From Gnetum montanum (lineage: Eukaryota; Streptophyta; Gnetopsida; Gnetales; Gnetaceae), in assembly GCA_015680685.1 (NCBI GenBank), contig MNCI01011084.1:1453-65452 (forward strand): a DNA stretch of 64,000 nucleotides, given 5' to 3'. This document shows positions 33,721-45,275 of this stretch, in pieces; position 1 is the first letter of the stretch, and each line of letters starts with the position of its first letter. Position numbers and translations under genes: made by a program. Below the pieces are notes generated by a model. It was not told the DNA's origin. It ran no database searches and saw nothing but the letters and a program-made list of their open reading frames with translations.

Positions 33721-36156
33721 GTTGGACTATTGGTTCTAAAGAAAGGTATTTTCTTTATGTGGTTGTTGGAATGAACAGTAGGTTGAGAGTTAATAGCCCT
33801 TGTGGCATTACATTGCTATGGTTGAGTAGGGATTTCACCCTGCATAGTTGGAGTAGGTGGTAATGGAGCTATCGGTGAAAGAGATGTGGTCGGATGAGAA
33901 GGATTGTATGTTTGTGGAATATCACCCCTAGGAGAAGGAGTCCTATAATATTCACGAGATTGGTAGTGAGGTTGACGAGTAACATGACCAGTAGAGTCAC
34001 GTGGAGAGACGAGTTACTGCACATAATATCCATACGGGTCAGGTTGTTGGTAAGGATACTCCTGCCTTGGTGGTGGCATTCCCCATGATTGTGGGTGTTG
34101 CCATTGTTGATATTGCTCAATTGGTTGTGGTAAAGTTCCACTAGGATAATACATTAAGGGTTGATGGAACTGCCATGGGTTACCTTGAGGATAAGGTAAA
34201 CTTCAGGGTGTTTGCCTTTTGTTTAATCGTGGGTTGAGTGCATACATCCCAGACTCCTACAGATGTGAGATTACAGGGAAACATACCTTAGGATGGTCAT
34301 ATTAACATATCTCACATCTGCTATCATTGTCTATTTTCGAATCCACAACTTCTTCAATGATGGAAACTTTGCCCTTACCCTTGCTACATGCATGTTCAGC
34401 TTCTTTCTTTTTTCTTTTTTCACGATCACTACCTTGCTCTCTAGAGTTCTCTACTAAGAACAATTTGAAATCTATTGTCTAGGGAATCCCATATTTGGTC
34501 TACCTTTGCCAAAACTTCTGATGTGAACTTTTGAATAGGAAAAGTTTTCCTATTCATCATCTCTTTGAGTGGTGACTCTTCTTCATGCTCACAAAATCTT
34601 ACTCCCCTCTTCCAGAGGGAAGGATCTTGGTTATACTCTTCCACACTTTCTCTCTTTCATAGCTCACCTTCTTCCTTAGCAACTTGCTCCAATAACATAA
34701 GTCCCAAGGGTTCTTCTCGTTTCATGCCTAAGACCATCTACGAGATGGCATAATTGATCCCTTTGTGAATAACCATGGCCGGGACAACGATGTAACAGTG
34801 CATAGTATCAACCCATGGTAGCATCCAAGGGTTCATGTCCTCCTTGTTTCTAGCCTTGAATTTGCTTTCGCAAGTTGGACACTTGGGAGTACATTTGGTA
34901 CTTATCATTGAACAATTCTGACATGGTACTCCACCTATGAATGGATTCTGGTTCTAAGGACCGGTACTAGCTTTCTACTTCTTTAACTAGTGTCAACGGG
35001 AATAATTTAAGTTTTTGCCATTCGTTCTTTATGTTTTGTAGGGCACATGCATCATGGAATGCTTGTAAGTGATTCTAAGGATCAGCGTTGTATCCCTCTT
35101 ACAATTGTAGGATGTTGTTCATATCTAATCTCTTGGTCCTACTATCTTTCTGGTGCCTGGTTGAAATTCTAATAGCCTTAGTTATGTCTAACATACTTCA
35201 AGTAGCGAGTAGGGATTCATCATGATCATCTCGTCCATGGCATCTATGATGCCTACATTGTTCCCTACTCTCCCTTCTTCTATGTTGTGATTCTCTAGAG
35301 TGCCCTTGTCCCCTTTCCTAGCTATTTCACCTATGACTTCAACTTTTCCTACCTCTATCCCCATGGTCTTTTCTTTATGAATGCATCCAAATACTGAAGG
35401 AGAGGATGAAGGAGATGATGAAGGTGAAGAAGAAGAAGAATCATCACCATGATAGTGTTTGCTACCTTCTCTTCGGTGATCTCGGCCTCGATAACGATTG
35501 TGATCAGAATGTTCACCTTTATCATGTTTCTGTGTCCCTTTTTTGGATCCTTTGTACCCGTGGGTATTAAAACCTAGGTTATGAATAGTGGAATGAAGAT
35601 TCTGATACACAACCCCTTGGCCAAAGTCAAGGGGAGGAACATCATTATGTAGGCGACTGCCTAAGGTAGGTTCACCACCCTCATTTTTGCTTAAGACATG
35701 TGGGACATCTTGGGACCACTTACCCTTCAAAGACTTATGATGTCTCTACTATTGCAAGTTCCTTTGATGTTGTGCCTCCGTTGGATGGTATTCGCTCAAG
35801 TCATGGTCTTGCACAACATATTTTACATGTAAGTGTGGCATTCCAATTCGTGTGAGAGCACGAAGAAGCATGCTTAGGACTAAACGATCGAGAGGTAACA
35901 CTATGTTACCTTCTAAGTCTCGCTAACATAGTTGTTCATCTTGATGGAGGATAAAGATGAAGTTTGGTATACACTCATTAGGATGAATATATACCACTTG
36001 AACTTGTTGAGGAACTGGTGGATCAACATCATGTGTATTATGTCGCCGATTGCTTCCTGTTTCAGACCTAGGCGGTGAGGCACTTTCGTACAAAGAAGAA
36101 TACATACTTGTTTGTTCAGTGTGCAATGTATTCTTGTTTATTATTTTCTCAACCAA
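33720..36156 (-). pseudogene. gag of the Athila-like element
   Basis: Start near ATG 36156 (MVEKIINKNTLHTEQ). After an N-terminal region and a Ser/His-rich stretch with SSSSSPSSSPSSSP (about 35450-35390) the gag core is seen in other frames at 35150-34750 (WQKLKL..PLTLV, SWYRSL.P.SI..W.TM.ELFND, YYALLHRCPGHGYS). 34644-34441 is the acidic helix before the decayed zinc-knuckle position, and the Pro/Gln/Tyr-rich tail (WHPQSWGMPPPRQEYP) runs to about 33860. Layout equals the gag at 56454-58439. Many stops and shifts. Confidence 0.8.
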
Positions 36157-36221
36157 CCCTAAGGGTTCATTCCAATGATGTAAATGATTTCCTAAGTTCT
36201 AATTAGCACACAAACAACTAA

Positions 36222-36240
36222 GTCCCTAACAATGACACTA
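36222..36240 (-). other. Asp-tRNA-type primer-binding site, decayed
   Basis: Minus strand TAGTGTCATTGTTAGGGAC, one base inside the LTR edge at 36242; most differences from the site at 56314 are C to T or G to A. Confidence 0.75.
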
Positions 36241-36241
36241 A

Positions 36242-37035
36242 TGATGAGCAGCGAGGTACCCCTATGCTCAACCATACGAATATGAGCATTTCACACATGA
36301 TTCAATCGAATTCCAAGGACTAAATGCTTATGCGCCCTTGTGGAACAAGGATGGGTTGGTTGATAGTCGTCTCCCCAAACTTACTTGTATGTCACGATTG
36401 TATGGTTAAGTAAGTTTGAGGCATATGATTTTTGTATCTTTTATGTTTTTATGTCATGTGCTAATAAGGGAAGTGACTAATTTATCTTAACTACTCATTA
36501 ACTAAGTTCTAAATAATCCTAACACTAGCATCCGTTCTCACTTGTCGTACACATGCTGAACCAATGCAACACTATTGGGATTACCAAACGCAAATCATTA
36601 TTGGGTTACCAAGTGTTACACGCATGCTCAAAGTGATTGTACTGAGTGTATTTACTTAGGAGAGTTGTAGGGTGAGAGAGAGCATTAATTAACTAAGAAA
36701 GAATTTAATAACAATAATTAACATTAACTAATCTATTCTGGATGCTGCAAGGATTATCATAAAGTTTGTCTTTATTGCCGTACACAAAGTGTGCTCAGGT
36801 ACATGATGCTCGAATAAAGATCCATTCACTCTATGACTCCTACTATGGGCACACAAAAATAATTCTAACTCTGGGAGAAAGAAAAGGCAAGAGTTTGGCT
36901 AAGGGACTAACTAACTAATTACAAAACCAAGTGTGCTTTCCTCTTATTAATAGGCAAGGAGGCAGGTCCCGATATCGGGTATTCAACATCGCATGGTGAG
37001 ATCCAATATCACGGCCCCAATATTGCAATTCATCA
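36242..37035 (-). repeat. 5' LTR of the full-length Athila-like element
   Basis: 794 bp, TGATGAGCAGC...ATTCATCA on the plus strand. TATA has decayed to CCTATTAATAAGAGG (about 36941-36955). Upstream on the minus strand is the array, including the perfect palindrome CCCGATATCGGG at 36968-36979, then CAACATCGC, CCAATATCACGG and CCAATATTGC. Confidence 0.93.
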
Positions 37036-37040
37036 TTTTG

Positions 37041-38229
37041 CATAATGAAAAGAGATTATAAAAGTGCTTTGATTCTCTTGAATTGTAATCCAAATTTGAT
37101 GTAGGATAATAGATGACAATTATTGATTATGTATAGTCTCGAAAATAATGATGAGTTAATAAAATCATGTTATTAAAATTTAGTAATGTTGATAAATTAA
37201 TAAGTTGATGAGTGACGTGATGAAACAAATGAGAAGATATTGAGATTGATGATAGTGAAAAAATGTTAATGATAATTGATGAATTTAATGAAAGAATGAA
37301 ATTGAGAAGAAATTTGTAATGCTTCTTGCTCAAAAATTGCCAAAAGTATTACATTATGTTTAGGTCATTCTTTTTATAGAAAATTAATGGCGCCAAGCTT
37401 GGGCATGATGGGCTAGTCTTTCTCCATTAACTAATTAAAGAGCCTAGAAATGAAGAGACATGGTGAATTGGGACATTTTTAATGATACATATGCAAATCA
37501 ATTTAATTTTAAAGAAAAATAAATTTAAATTTCCTATTTTATTTACTAGCCTAAATAAAGGAGACAATTTAATACATGGCTTTATTCCTAAGTTACAAGG
37601 CAAACTAAAAAATGAAAGAAAATGATGTAGAAGATGATGCAAGGTAAAGAGTTGTAGCTAGGAGGTGCCTAAAATTTAGAATTTTCTCTCTTAGAATTAG
37701 CAATCAAACTTCTAATTCTACAGCCAGACTCATTTTCTACTTGAGCTTTATAAATTTCAACATTTTCAGACATTTGTCTTTAGAATACAAAGGATAAATT
37801 CCTGAGATTATCTACAAAAGCTCCAACATATGGAGTGCTACAAACGCAGAGACTGATGAGTTGATGGTGCTTAAGATTTGATGAAAGAACTCATAAATTT
37901 CTCAAATTCTTCATTAGGGTAAAATATATGTAGTTTCCAGTACTTACAAACCTCACATTTGAGTACAAAATCAGTTTATGATAGAAACCAGAACAGCTGT
38001 CTACCCAGCGACAAACACTGGGTGATCTGACAATTGAAGGCAGAAGCAAAGATAAGAGGCTGAGAAATTCTATACAATTCAAGAGAAGCAAGTTTCTCTT
38101 CTTCAGCATAAAAGCACCTTTGTTTTGTAATCTTCAGATGGGCTTTTTTTCCTAAAACAAGGTGCCAATTCTCTTACTTACATTTGTGTTTTTCAGTATC
38201 ACGGGTTGGTGGCAAAGTAACATCTTTTG
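37041..38229. other. AT-rich flank, nothing recognised
   Basis: A continuation of 26218-27209 interrupted by the 9.8-kb element, then the region downstream of the kinesin remnant on the minus strand. Open frames of up to 72 codons (37642-37427, 38109-37891) have no family resemblance. It may include kinesin introns or 3' sequence. Confidence 0.4.
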
Positions 38230-38405
38230 ATGAATAAAGAGAGGATCATCACCCAGAGGCTCAAAGCTTATCCCACCAAGGTGGAGTCCTAGGCAGGGTG
38301 ATGGATGAGCAAAGGGCTAACTTCTTTTGAGTTGGCTGCACCAGGCTCAAACCTGGGTCTTAAGACTTGAGAAACAAGTAGCTTACCATCATTCCAAGTG
38401 GTGGG
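38230..38405 (-). mobile_element. tRNA-derived SINE
   Basis: On the minus strand a pol III promoter pair is visible: A box TGATGGTAAGC (38391-38381) and B box GGTTTGAGCC (38353-38344), 27 bases apart, within GGAATGATGGTAAGCTACTT...GACCCAGGTTTGAGCC. This matches the head of plant Au-like SINEs. A tRNA-unrelated body of about 100 bp follows to roughly 38230. Ends are approximate and no clear target duplication was found. Confidence 0.65.
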
Positions 38406-38489
38406 CCTATCTTTCCTCTTGCAAATGTTCCAGAAAAAAGCCTGCTGATGTCTGATTTGACAAAATATCTGCCTTAATGGAACACATGG

Positions 38490-41108
38490 CTATCCTACAT
38501 TAGAACATGAATGCCTTCCAAGAGAAGATGCTGTAAAACCCAGTTTCCTTGCTAAAAAACGTTTCACAGATTTGGCACCTCTAGAAGACGGTACCAAGGG
38601 TAAATCAGGACATGCAGCTGGTGTACAGAAACGCTCCATACTTTCCTCCAAGGTTAAAAATGTAGGAGATCTAGTCAAAGATTTTGCAGGTTTTCTTGAG
38701 CCAGCCAAAGCTTTCACTGTTTCTTGCCTCTGTTTAAAATATGTGACAGATGCCATAGGTGAAGCCTGCTTGTCCATGCCTATCCCACGTGGTGTAACTT
38801 CCTTGCAGCTAGTGTTGTCTGAGGTTCCAAACAATCTATACACAAATATTAAATAATTAAATAGGGAAAATAAGTTTAAAATTCGATAATGATCCTCTAA
38901 TTCACAAATGTAAAATAGCTTATCCCAACCATCTTGCACCAAGGTGAATACTAGACACGATCAGCAAAACGCAGAGTGCTAAAGAGTCTCCTCATATGAA
39001 GTGCACTCCGGGCTTACATGAGCTATCATAACCACCTTTGTTTCTCCTCCCAACCAGAACAAATATAAATAAGTTTACAACTTTCTGCTGATACTAAAAT
39101 ATGTTTACCCAAAAATGAAAGAAAAAAGACAATGCAAACCTAAAGAATGTTTAAGAATCCTGGTCAAGACGCTATTCCGATAAGGAACATGTGAACTACT
39201 CTGAGCAAGTGCAGAGAACACATCTCCCAAGGCTGAAAGGGATTTGTTAATGTGCTTTGCTTCATTTAACATATCTTCTGTTGCTCCACTTTTACATATT
39301 CTTTCACTGCCTACAAGATCAACCAGGTGGATGCACCCTCCAAGTAGACTTTGTTATCAAATTTTATCCTGGAACGTATGCTGTAAGAACCCTGCAGTCA
39401 ATGAAATGTTTCTTTATTAGAAGCTACACAAGACTACCTAAAATTACAATATGATTATGCAATATAAAACTAAATAACAACATCTACTGTATGAGACTGA
39501 CTGCTACAATCATTCTGTAATGTTGATGCAACCTTCCATTTTTTTTCTGCAATGTCAATCACATTTATTGCATCCAAAAGTGAATTAACATGAACCGACT
39601 TCACAGAAGGTATAGGCAAACCAGTGTTTTGAAAATTATCTTGAATATCTAATGTGCAAATACATTCAGGAGTTTTTATTCTAAGCCGTGGAAATGAGTT
39701 AAATATACAAATAAAACATATTTTCACCTATTAAAATAGATGAATTCCAAAAGGATATTTTTTATTTGAATTTGCTGCTAATAAATCTCTAAGTTTCTCA
39801 TTATGTACTTCTACCATCTGTACTGACACCTGATATTTAATTAAATCCTTCCATAGTGAACAAAAGTCAAATATTTCTTTAAGTGCTTTGTAATTTAATC
39901 CATAAGTATGCTCACAGGATAGATTTGGGCCACTCTGCATAGGAAAAAACAAATTTCAAAGTGACTTATGCATTACTTTAGAAGTCTTACAACACTTAAC
40001 TACAATAAAGAACATTTTTACCTTGCTCAATACATTCTCTAAATAGGAAAATCAACTTACCATGCTTAATGTTTTTCCAGATCCTGTTTGCCCATATGCA
40101 AACATGCAAACATTATATCCATTCAAAACAGATCTGACCAGTGGTTGTACATCTAAAAATCCTTCCCCTGATTGGAAAAAGGAAAAAAGTTAAGGTCATA
40201 ATGAATATCTCTTAAACATATAGTTGTGCACAAACATAGAAATCTATACCTTGGGCAGCACATGAAGCAAATACTTTGTTGAATGCAAATGTTTTGCATT
40301 CTTGTTTACTAGTTTTTGGTTGATTCTCAATTGTTAATATCCCATTGTCACCTATAAAACTTATTGAGGATTTGGTAGTTGGTTGCCTTGGCCTAGTCAA
40401 CAAGTAACTCTTATGTTTCCTATTTCAAGAGAAAATACTTGTCAAAAACAAAATATACATGGAACTTTTTTTCTTATAAGAAATTTGAGGAAATGCAAAT
40501 TTATAACTTGTACCTTTAAGACTTTGCAATTGATTATATAGTTTTGGGTTCTCCTCAAGAAACCTTTGATTCTTGGATCTAGCTGTTGCAAAAGCTTGTT
40601 TCTCCTCAAGCAACCTGTGATACTCAGACCTAATTGTTGCAAAAGCTTGAATGCAACTCTCTATTACCTCAAATAAATATGCACAAGTTAGATAGACAAA
40701 AAGATAAATAATTTGATAATGTGTTATCAGAGTAGCATATGAAAAGCTTACCAACTTCTTGCTGAAACCTTTGAACTTCTGCTTTTGCACTTTGAATTGA
40801 GCATTGGAGATCCTAATCAAATTAATATAAAAGACTAATAACTAAATATACAAAGTAAAGAAACAAACAATTTTAAAATTAATAATATGGTATACCATTA
40901 GTGTTTTGTTATGAAGGAAAAGAAGTTCCTTTTTTGTTTCAGCAATATTACATTCATTAATTGGACAGTTGGCATTTAAAGTATTGTCTTCAAAAAGAGC
41001 ATTTTCAATAACATGGAAGCCTTCCAACAGCTCTGAATTCTCTTTTGAAGGAACATTTTTCAAGTCAGAAATTTGATCAAGACATGATGTCACCTGTACC
41101 AAAGACAA
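38490..41108 (-). pseudogene. Kinesin-14 (minus-end-type) motor gene, decayed, exons in order
   Basis: Exons on the minus strand: 41108-40890 (stalk), about 40812-40752 (DLQCSIQSAKAEVQRFQQEVG, then GTAAGC), 40671-40513 (neck, LYNQLQSLKG), 40419-40250 (NIRV...KSSISFIGDNGILTI, FAFNKVF), 40167-40061 ([21 protein letters not shown]-loop intact), 39934-39740 (SVQMVEVHNEKLRDLL), 39648-39490 (NDCSSQSHT, switch I, consensus SSRSH), 39380-39140 ([20 protein letters not shown], switch [25 protein letters not shown]), about 39057-38952 (ETKVVMIAHVSPECTSYEETL) and 38835-38490 (tail). Lesions: indels in NIRVYCRVRP, TGA-TAA at 39359-39354, an extra T at 38981-38983, and Arg to Gln in switch I. The neck placed before the motor defines kinesin-14. 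The N-terminal part is not in the window. Confidence 0.85.
40548..40649 (-). repeat. 51-bp tandem duplication inside the kinesin neck exon
   Basis: 40599-40649 and 40548-40598 encode QAFATIRSEYHRLLEEK followed by QAFATARSKNQRFLEEN. The usual kinesin-14 neck has one such unit (YHxxLEEN) before LYNQ..LKG. The 17-codon insertion keeps frame but is not a multiple of seven residues, so it would shift the coiled-coil register by three. Confidence 0.88.
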
Positions 41109-42270
41109 ATTAAATGAAAATAGGCATTAAACAATTTTAAAAACTAAAAAAGACACCATTTTGTACTTAACAAACCACTATAAAAATGTACATTATCCTT
41201 AAACTTATAATGTTATATGCATTGCTCCTCTAGAATTTCCAATGAAGCCTTCCCCTCCAGCTAAATCTCTAACAAAAAAAATGACTTTAAAAATAAGACA
41301 TTAAATGGCAATGTGCTAACAAAGTTCTAACATAAGTAAAAATTTAGGCATTCTATATAATCAAGATTCAAATATGAAATACTATTTCTAACAAGTTGAG
41401 AAAAAAAATTTCAATATGAAATTATACCTTTACAGGATTCTCCACATCAAAAAGGAAATTATCCATATCCCTAGAACCATGTTTACTATTAGAATCATTC
41501 TTTTCAAAAATAGGATTTTCAATAACATAGAAGCCTTCCAATAGCTCTAAATTCTCTTTTGAATATACATTTTTCAAGTCAAAAATTTGATCAAGACATA
41601 ATATCACCTGTACAAAAGACAAATTAAATGAAAAGAGGCATCAAACAATTTTAAAAACTAAAAAAGACACCATTTTGTCCTTTTTTAAAAAACACTATAA
41701 AAAATGTACATTATCCTTAAACTTATAATGTTGTGTGCATTGCTCCATTGGAATTTCCAATGAGGTCTTCTCCACTACCTAAATCTCCAAAAACAAAAAA
41801 AAAAATGATTTTAAGAATAAGACATTACATGGAAATGTGGCAACAAAGTTCTAATATAAGTAAAAATTTAGACATCCTATATAATAAAGATTAAAATATG
41901 AAATACTATTTCTAACAAGTTGAAAAAAAAAAGCATAGTTGTTGGAAGGCTTCCATGTTATTGAAAATCCTCTTTTTGTGATAACAAACATGGCTATGGG
42001 GATATAGATAATTTCCTTTATGTTGTGGAGAGATATTTTCCTTTATGTTGTGGAGAATACTATTTCTAACAAGTTGAGAAAATACATTTTCAATATGAAA
42101 TTATACCTTTATAGGATTCTCCCATCATTAGAAAGGAAATTATCTATATCCCCATAACCATGTTTGCTATCACAATTATTCTTCTCAAAAAGAGGATTTT
42201 CAATAACATAGAAGCCTTCCAACAACTCTGAATTCTATTTTGAATGAACATTTCTCAAGTTAGAAATATG
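40890..42270 (-). repeat. Kinesin stalk exon in three tandem copies (about 514-bp unit)
   Basis: The exon starting QVTSCLDQISDLKNVPSKEN (41108-40890) recurs at 41622-41430 (QVILCLDQIFDLKNVYSKEN) and partly at about 42270-42110. Intron words travel with it (GACAAATTAAATGAAAA, AAAAGACACCATTTTGT, CATTATCCTTAAACTTATAATGTT); CACCTGTA at 41091 and 41605 gives the 514-bp spacing. Copies 2 and 3 have diverged and may not be used. Confidence 0.85.
41941..42223. repeat. Inverted copy of the third exon repeat (hairpin)
   Basis: 41941-42020 on the plus strand reads the exon in sense orientation (GTTGGAAGGCTTCCATGTTA...GATATAGATAATTTCCTTT), while 42132-42223 holds it in the opposite orientation with an 11-base length difference. 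Between them TTTCCTTTATGTTGTGGAGA occurs twice (about 42014-42056). Together they form a long stem with a loop of about 110 bases. Confidence 0.82.
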
Positions 42271-42352
42271 ATGATGGTGGTGATGACGATGCTATTGCTC
42301 CTACGGATGACAAACAAACATACAAGAGGTGATGATGTTGATGATGATGGCA
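42266..42352. repeat. GAT/GGT-rich microsatellite
   Basis: Imperfect ATG/ATGGTG runs at about 42267-42290 and GATGATGTTGATGATGATGG at about 42331-42350. Confidence 0.7.
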
Positions 42353-44436
42353 ATGAATCAATTGACCAAAATTAGCTGCACATGGCAAGCACTTCTCTAG
42401 CCCTAACATAGCACAATAGAACCCTTGATGCACAAATAATCCAAACAAAAACTTAACTTGTTAAATTGATCGATGTCGAATCAAATGAGAGGAATGGTTA
42501 ATCATGTATTTTCTTATGTTAACTAAAATTTTATATGTTATAATTTTTCTTAGCTATGAGAACTAAACTTCTTATTTTTATAACCTTCGGTTGTTTTTGC
42601 TATGCCAACTAATTCTTCCATTAAAGCCTTGAAACATTATATTGTGCTAGCATCATCCGTAGCATCGTTTTGGGGAGGTTATCCTATGATATCCTTGTAC
42701 ATATATTATGACTATGGATAAAGGTGGAAGTTCCATGCCATGGGTTTGATTTTGGTGAACTATATATCTTAAGGTGTACATATATTACAAGGTTCCAACA
42801 CTATCCCTTATTTCTCTACCACTAGTAACTATATGAGGTGATATTCCAACCCTTGCTACTATGATTGAATTCCTTAGGTGCATCATCCAATTATGAGTAT
42901 TTAAGTTGAAATTGATTGATCTCACCATGAGTATTTGGAATCTAGAAGCAACTTCCATCCCAATTTTATTTACCACATTTTAACATATACAACATCCCCA
43001 ATTCTAGCCTCCAATGCTAGAACAATGAACAATCCATAAAGCCTCTTCTCAATGAGAGACAATATTTTCAATTAGCACAAAATATAGCTAAGGAAACTCG
43101 CATAAGGGCTCTCTCACTTAGCCCTTAAAAACACTCAATTATCACAAAGCATAATCATGCAACCTTTCTTCATCTTCCCTCACATCAATAGTGAAGATTT
43201 CCCTTCACTCCAAGGTTGGCATATATATGTATAATGTTAGAATAATACTTAAGTAGACCTAAGGAAATCCTCATACTAGCCATAGATCCTTAGCATATAT
43301 TCCAAACATGAATTTATAACACTTTGGTTCAACATCTTAAACCCTAGAATTTTCATGATTCTGCTAATTTTTAAAAATGCTTCGAAGGCTAGCTACGGGT
43401 TGTACATCCGTGCAATTGTCTATTAGTTGTGATCTTCTACAAGTCACACTTGCTCACATTTCGTCTCATCCAAAAACTCAAGAGTTGGACATTTTTTAGT
43501 ACAACTTGATTATAAGTTATAGTTCCTCATAATCACCTACAATGAGCCATGCCTCACTGTAATACCAAAATTGAAGGAAATTATTTATAATTTTTTTAAA
43601 AAAATAAACTCCAGTTAACTACAACTTGCACCTAGATCATAGTCCAAACTATTGCTTAGTGGGAGTTGCATCCCCATGTAGTTGCTCACTATGACTACCA
43701 ACAAGTCATAGCCATGTGTAAGAGCTCATCCATCATAGCTAAACTCTGTATAAGAATACTAAATGATCATCAAGTTCCTATTGATCATCATGGACTCCTC
43801 TTATCTTGCTAAAAACACTATGACATAAGTGTTCCTACACCAAAATACCTCCTTAAGAAGAAAAAGGTTCAAGGCCTATACTTGGGATGACAAAAGCAAT
43901 CATCATTGTCCAATACTTTACCATAAAGGATCCACACATTAATACATACCTTGGAAGCAATTGAAGCTTACAACAATATCTCCATGATCAGGTGACATCA
44001 TGGAAGGTCAATTACCCTCATGACTCAACATAGTCTTATCACCACATTGTGATTCAACAAACATACATAAAATTATGACATCCACATAACAACAACATCT
44101 TCAAAAGATGACATCTACACAATAAAATACATCCCAAACCCAAAATATTTCATCACTCCATTGCACCTTCATCTAGTGCTTACCTAATAACGTAATTGCA
44201 GTTTCATGAGTGATACAAAACACAAAATCATTAAATATTCATAGGATACTACAAACACACAAAATATTTTCACCTTCATGTATGTAGCCATTTGTCCAAG
44301 ATGTCTCTAATAAGTGTCAATGCTAGGAGTGAGCACTACAATGACCATCATGCTTCCACTTCCACCCTGAAAGGATTCTTGGAAATAGTGTAAAATGTAA
44401 GGTCATTTCATAAATCAAATCCACCACTTATGTCTA
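42353..44436. other. Unassigned decayed DNA
   Basis: No open frame over 65 codons and no motif I recognise on either strand. Plain AT-rich text with CATCAT/ATCACC words; probably very old transposon debris. The last bases before 44437 are not a clear polypurine tract. Confidence 0.5.
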
Positions 44437-45275
44437 TGATGAACATTAGCACCTACAATAATGTAGCTATGATATTATATGCATCCATATGATATCATAG
44501 ATATGTTGTATTTGGGGTAAGTAATGCCTCTAAATATTATCTAGCCACCACACTTAATGCATATTTTAGCCTAGATAGTAACTAGACTCTTGTAGTTTTG
44601 TTCCATGAATTTAGAAGTTAGACAAAGAGTGCATCTAGTGTGATTTGAAGTGACTATATGATAGCTTTATTTAAGTGAGCTATACTTGGACATATTTCAT
44701 GCCTAGAAATAAATACTAAGATCATTTTTTATCATTGTAGCATATCACTTAGCTTAAATGTACTCTTTACTTATAATTTAATTTCCAATATCATTTACAT
44801 TTTATTTGCATATTAGTAACCTGGTAGAATAAGTATGACTAGTTTCAACCTTAAACATATAATCATCTAGTAACCTAGGAGTAATATCACTTAGTTCACC
44901 TAGTAGCAAGTTGCATAGGAATCCTAATGACAATTATACCAGCTCATGACATGTATGGTAAGCCAAAATGAAATACTTATTATCATTAGGCTAATATAGG
45001 ATTCACTTTCAATTTTTTCTTAGATTTAGAGCTTAATATTCAATTTATAATATTTTACTTTTACTTTCTTCATGTTAAACATATCATATCATATACATCA
45101 CTCTGAGTTAAATCATATACTTCAACTACAAAAAATTAAAATGGAAGGCAATGATCAATGATCATGTGTTAGCTCTTTAGAGAGTACCTTGAGTCATCCA
45201 CAAAGTATGATAAGGTTAAATGCAACACTTATGTGATTTGTATGGTTGGGTATAAAGAATACTTTTTGCTCATCA
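44437..45275 (+). repeat. 5' LTR of another coiled-coil/Athila family member (839 bp)
   Basis: TGATGAACATTAGC...TTTTTGCTCATCA. It has a decayed array (GCTATGATATTATATGC, CATATGATATCATAGATATG, 44465-44512), GTAACCTAGGAGTAATATCAC and a TGGTTGGGTATAAAG end. The following TTGGTTCCATTACAAGGAA (45276-45294) is a decayed Asp primer site, so this is a 5' LTR. Confidence 0.82.

Larger units (their letters stand above)
27215..37035 (-). mobile_element. Full-length Athila-like Ty3 element (9.8 kb), autonomous type but dead
   Basis: TTTTG duplications at 27210-27214 and 37036-37040 flank two LTRs with family ends (TGATGAGC...TTCATCA): 3' LTR 27215-28039 and 5' LTR 36242-37035. Next to the 5' LTR is the decayed Asp primer site; next to the 3' LTR is a stretch (28040-28075) matching the polypurine region at 63150. 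On the minus strand the interior reads gag, protease, RT, RNase H, integrase, then 2 kb without clear coding. Every ORF has several stops or shifts. It shares LTR words and primer site with the pol-less elements, so this type is a plausible source of enzymes for them. Confidence 0.95.

Noticed and set aside
38341-38400. Possible tRNA gene from the A and B boxes
   Set aside because: No cloverleaf with paired acceptor stem and a non-tRNA body follows; a SINE explains it better.
38572-38856. Plus-strand open frame of 94 codons
   Set aside because: Antisense of the kinesin tail exon (38835-38490), which begins at a proper AG acceptor.
38490-42270. A functional kinesin gene with recursive exons
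   Set aside because: Two consecutive stops, two frame-breaking indels and a switch I substitution occur within the motor exons.
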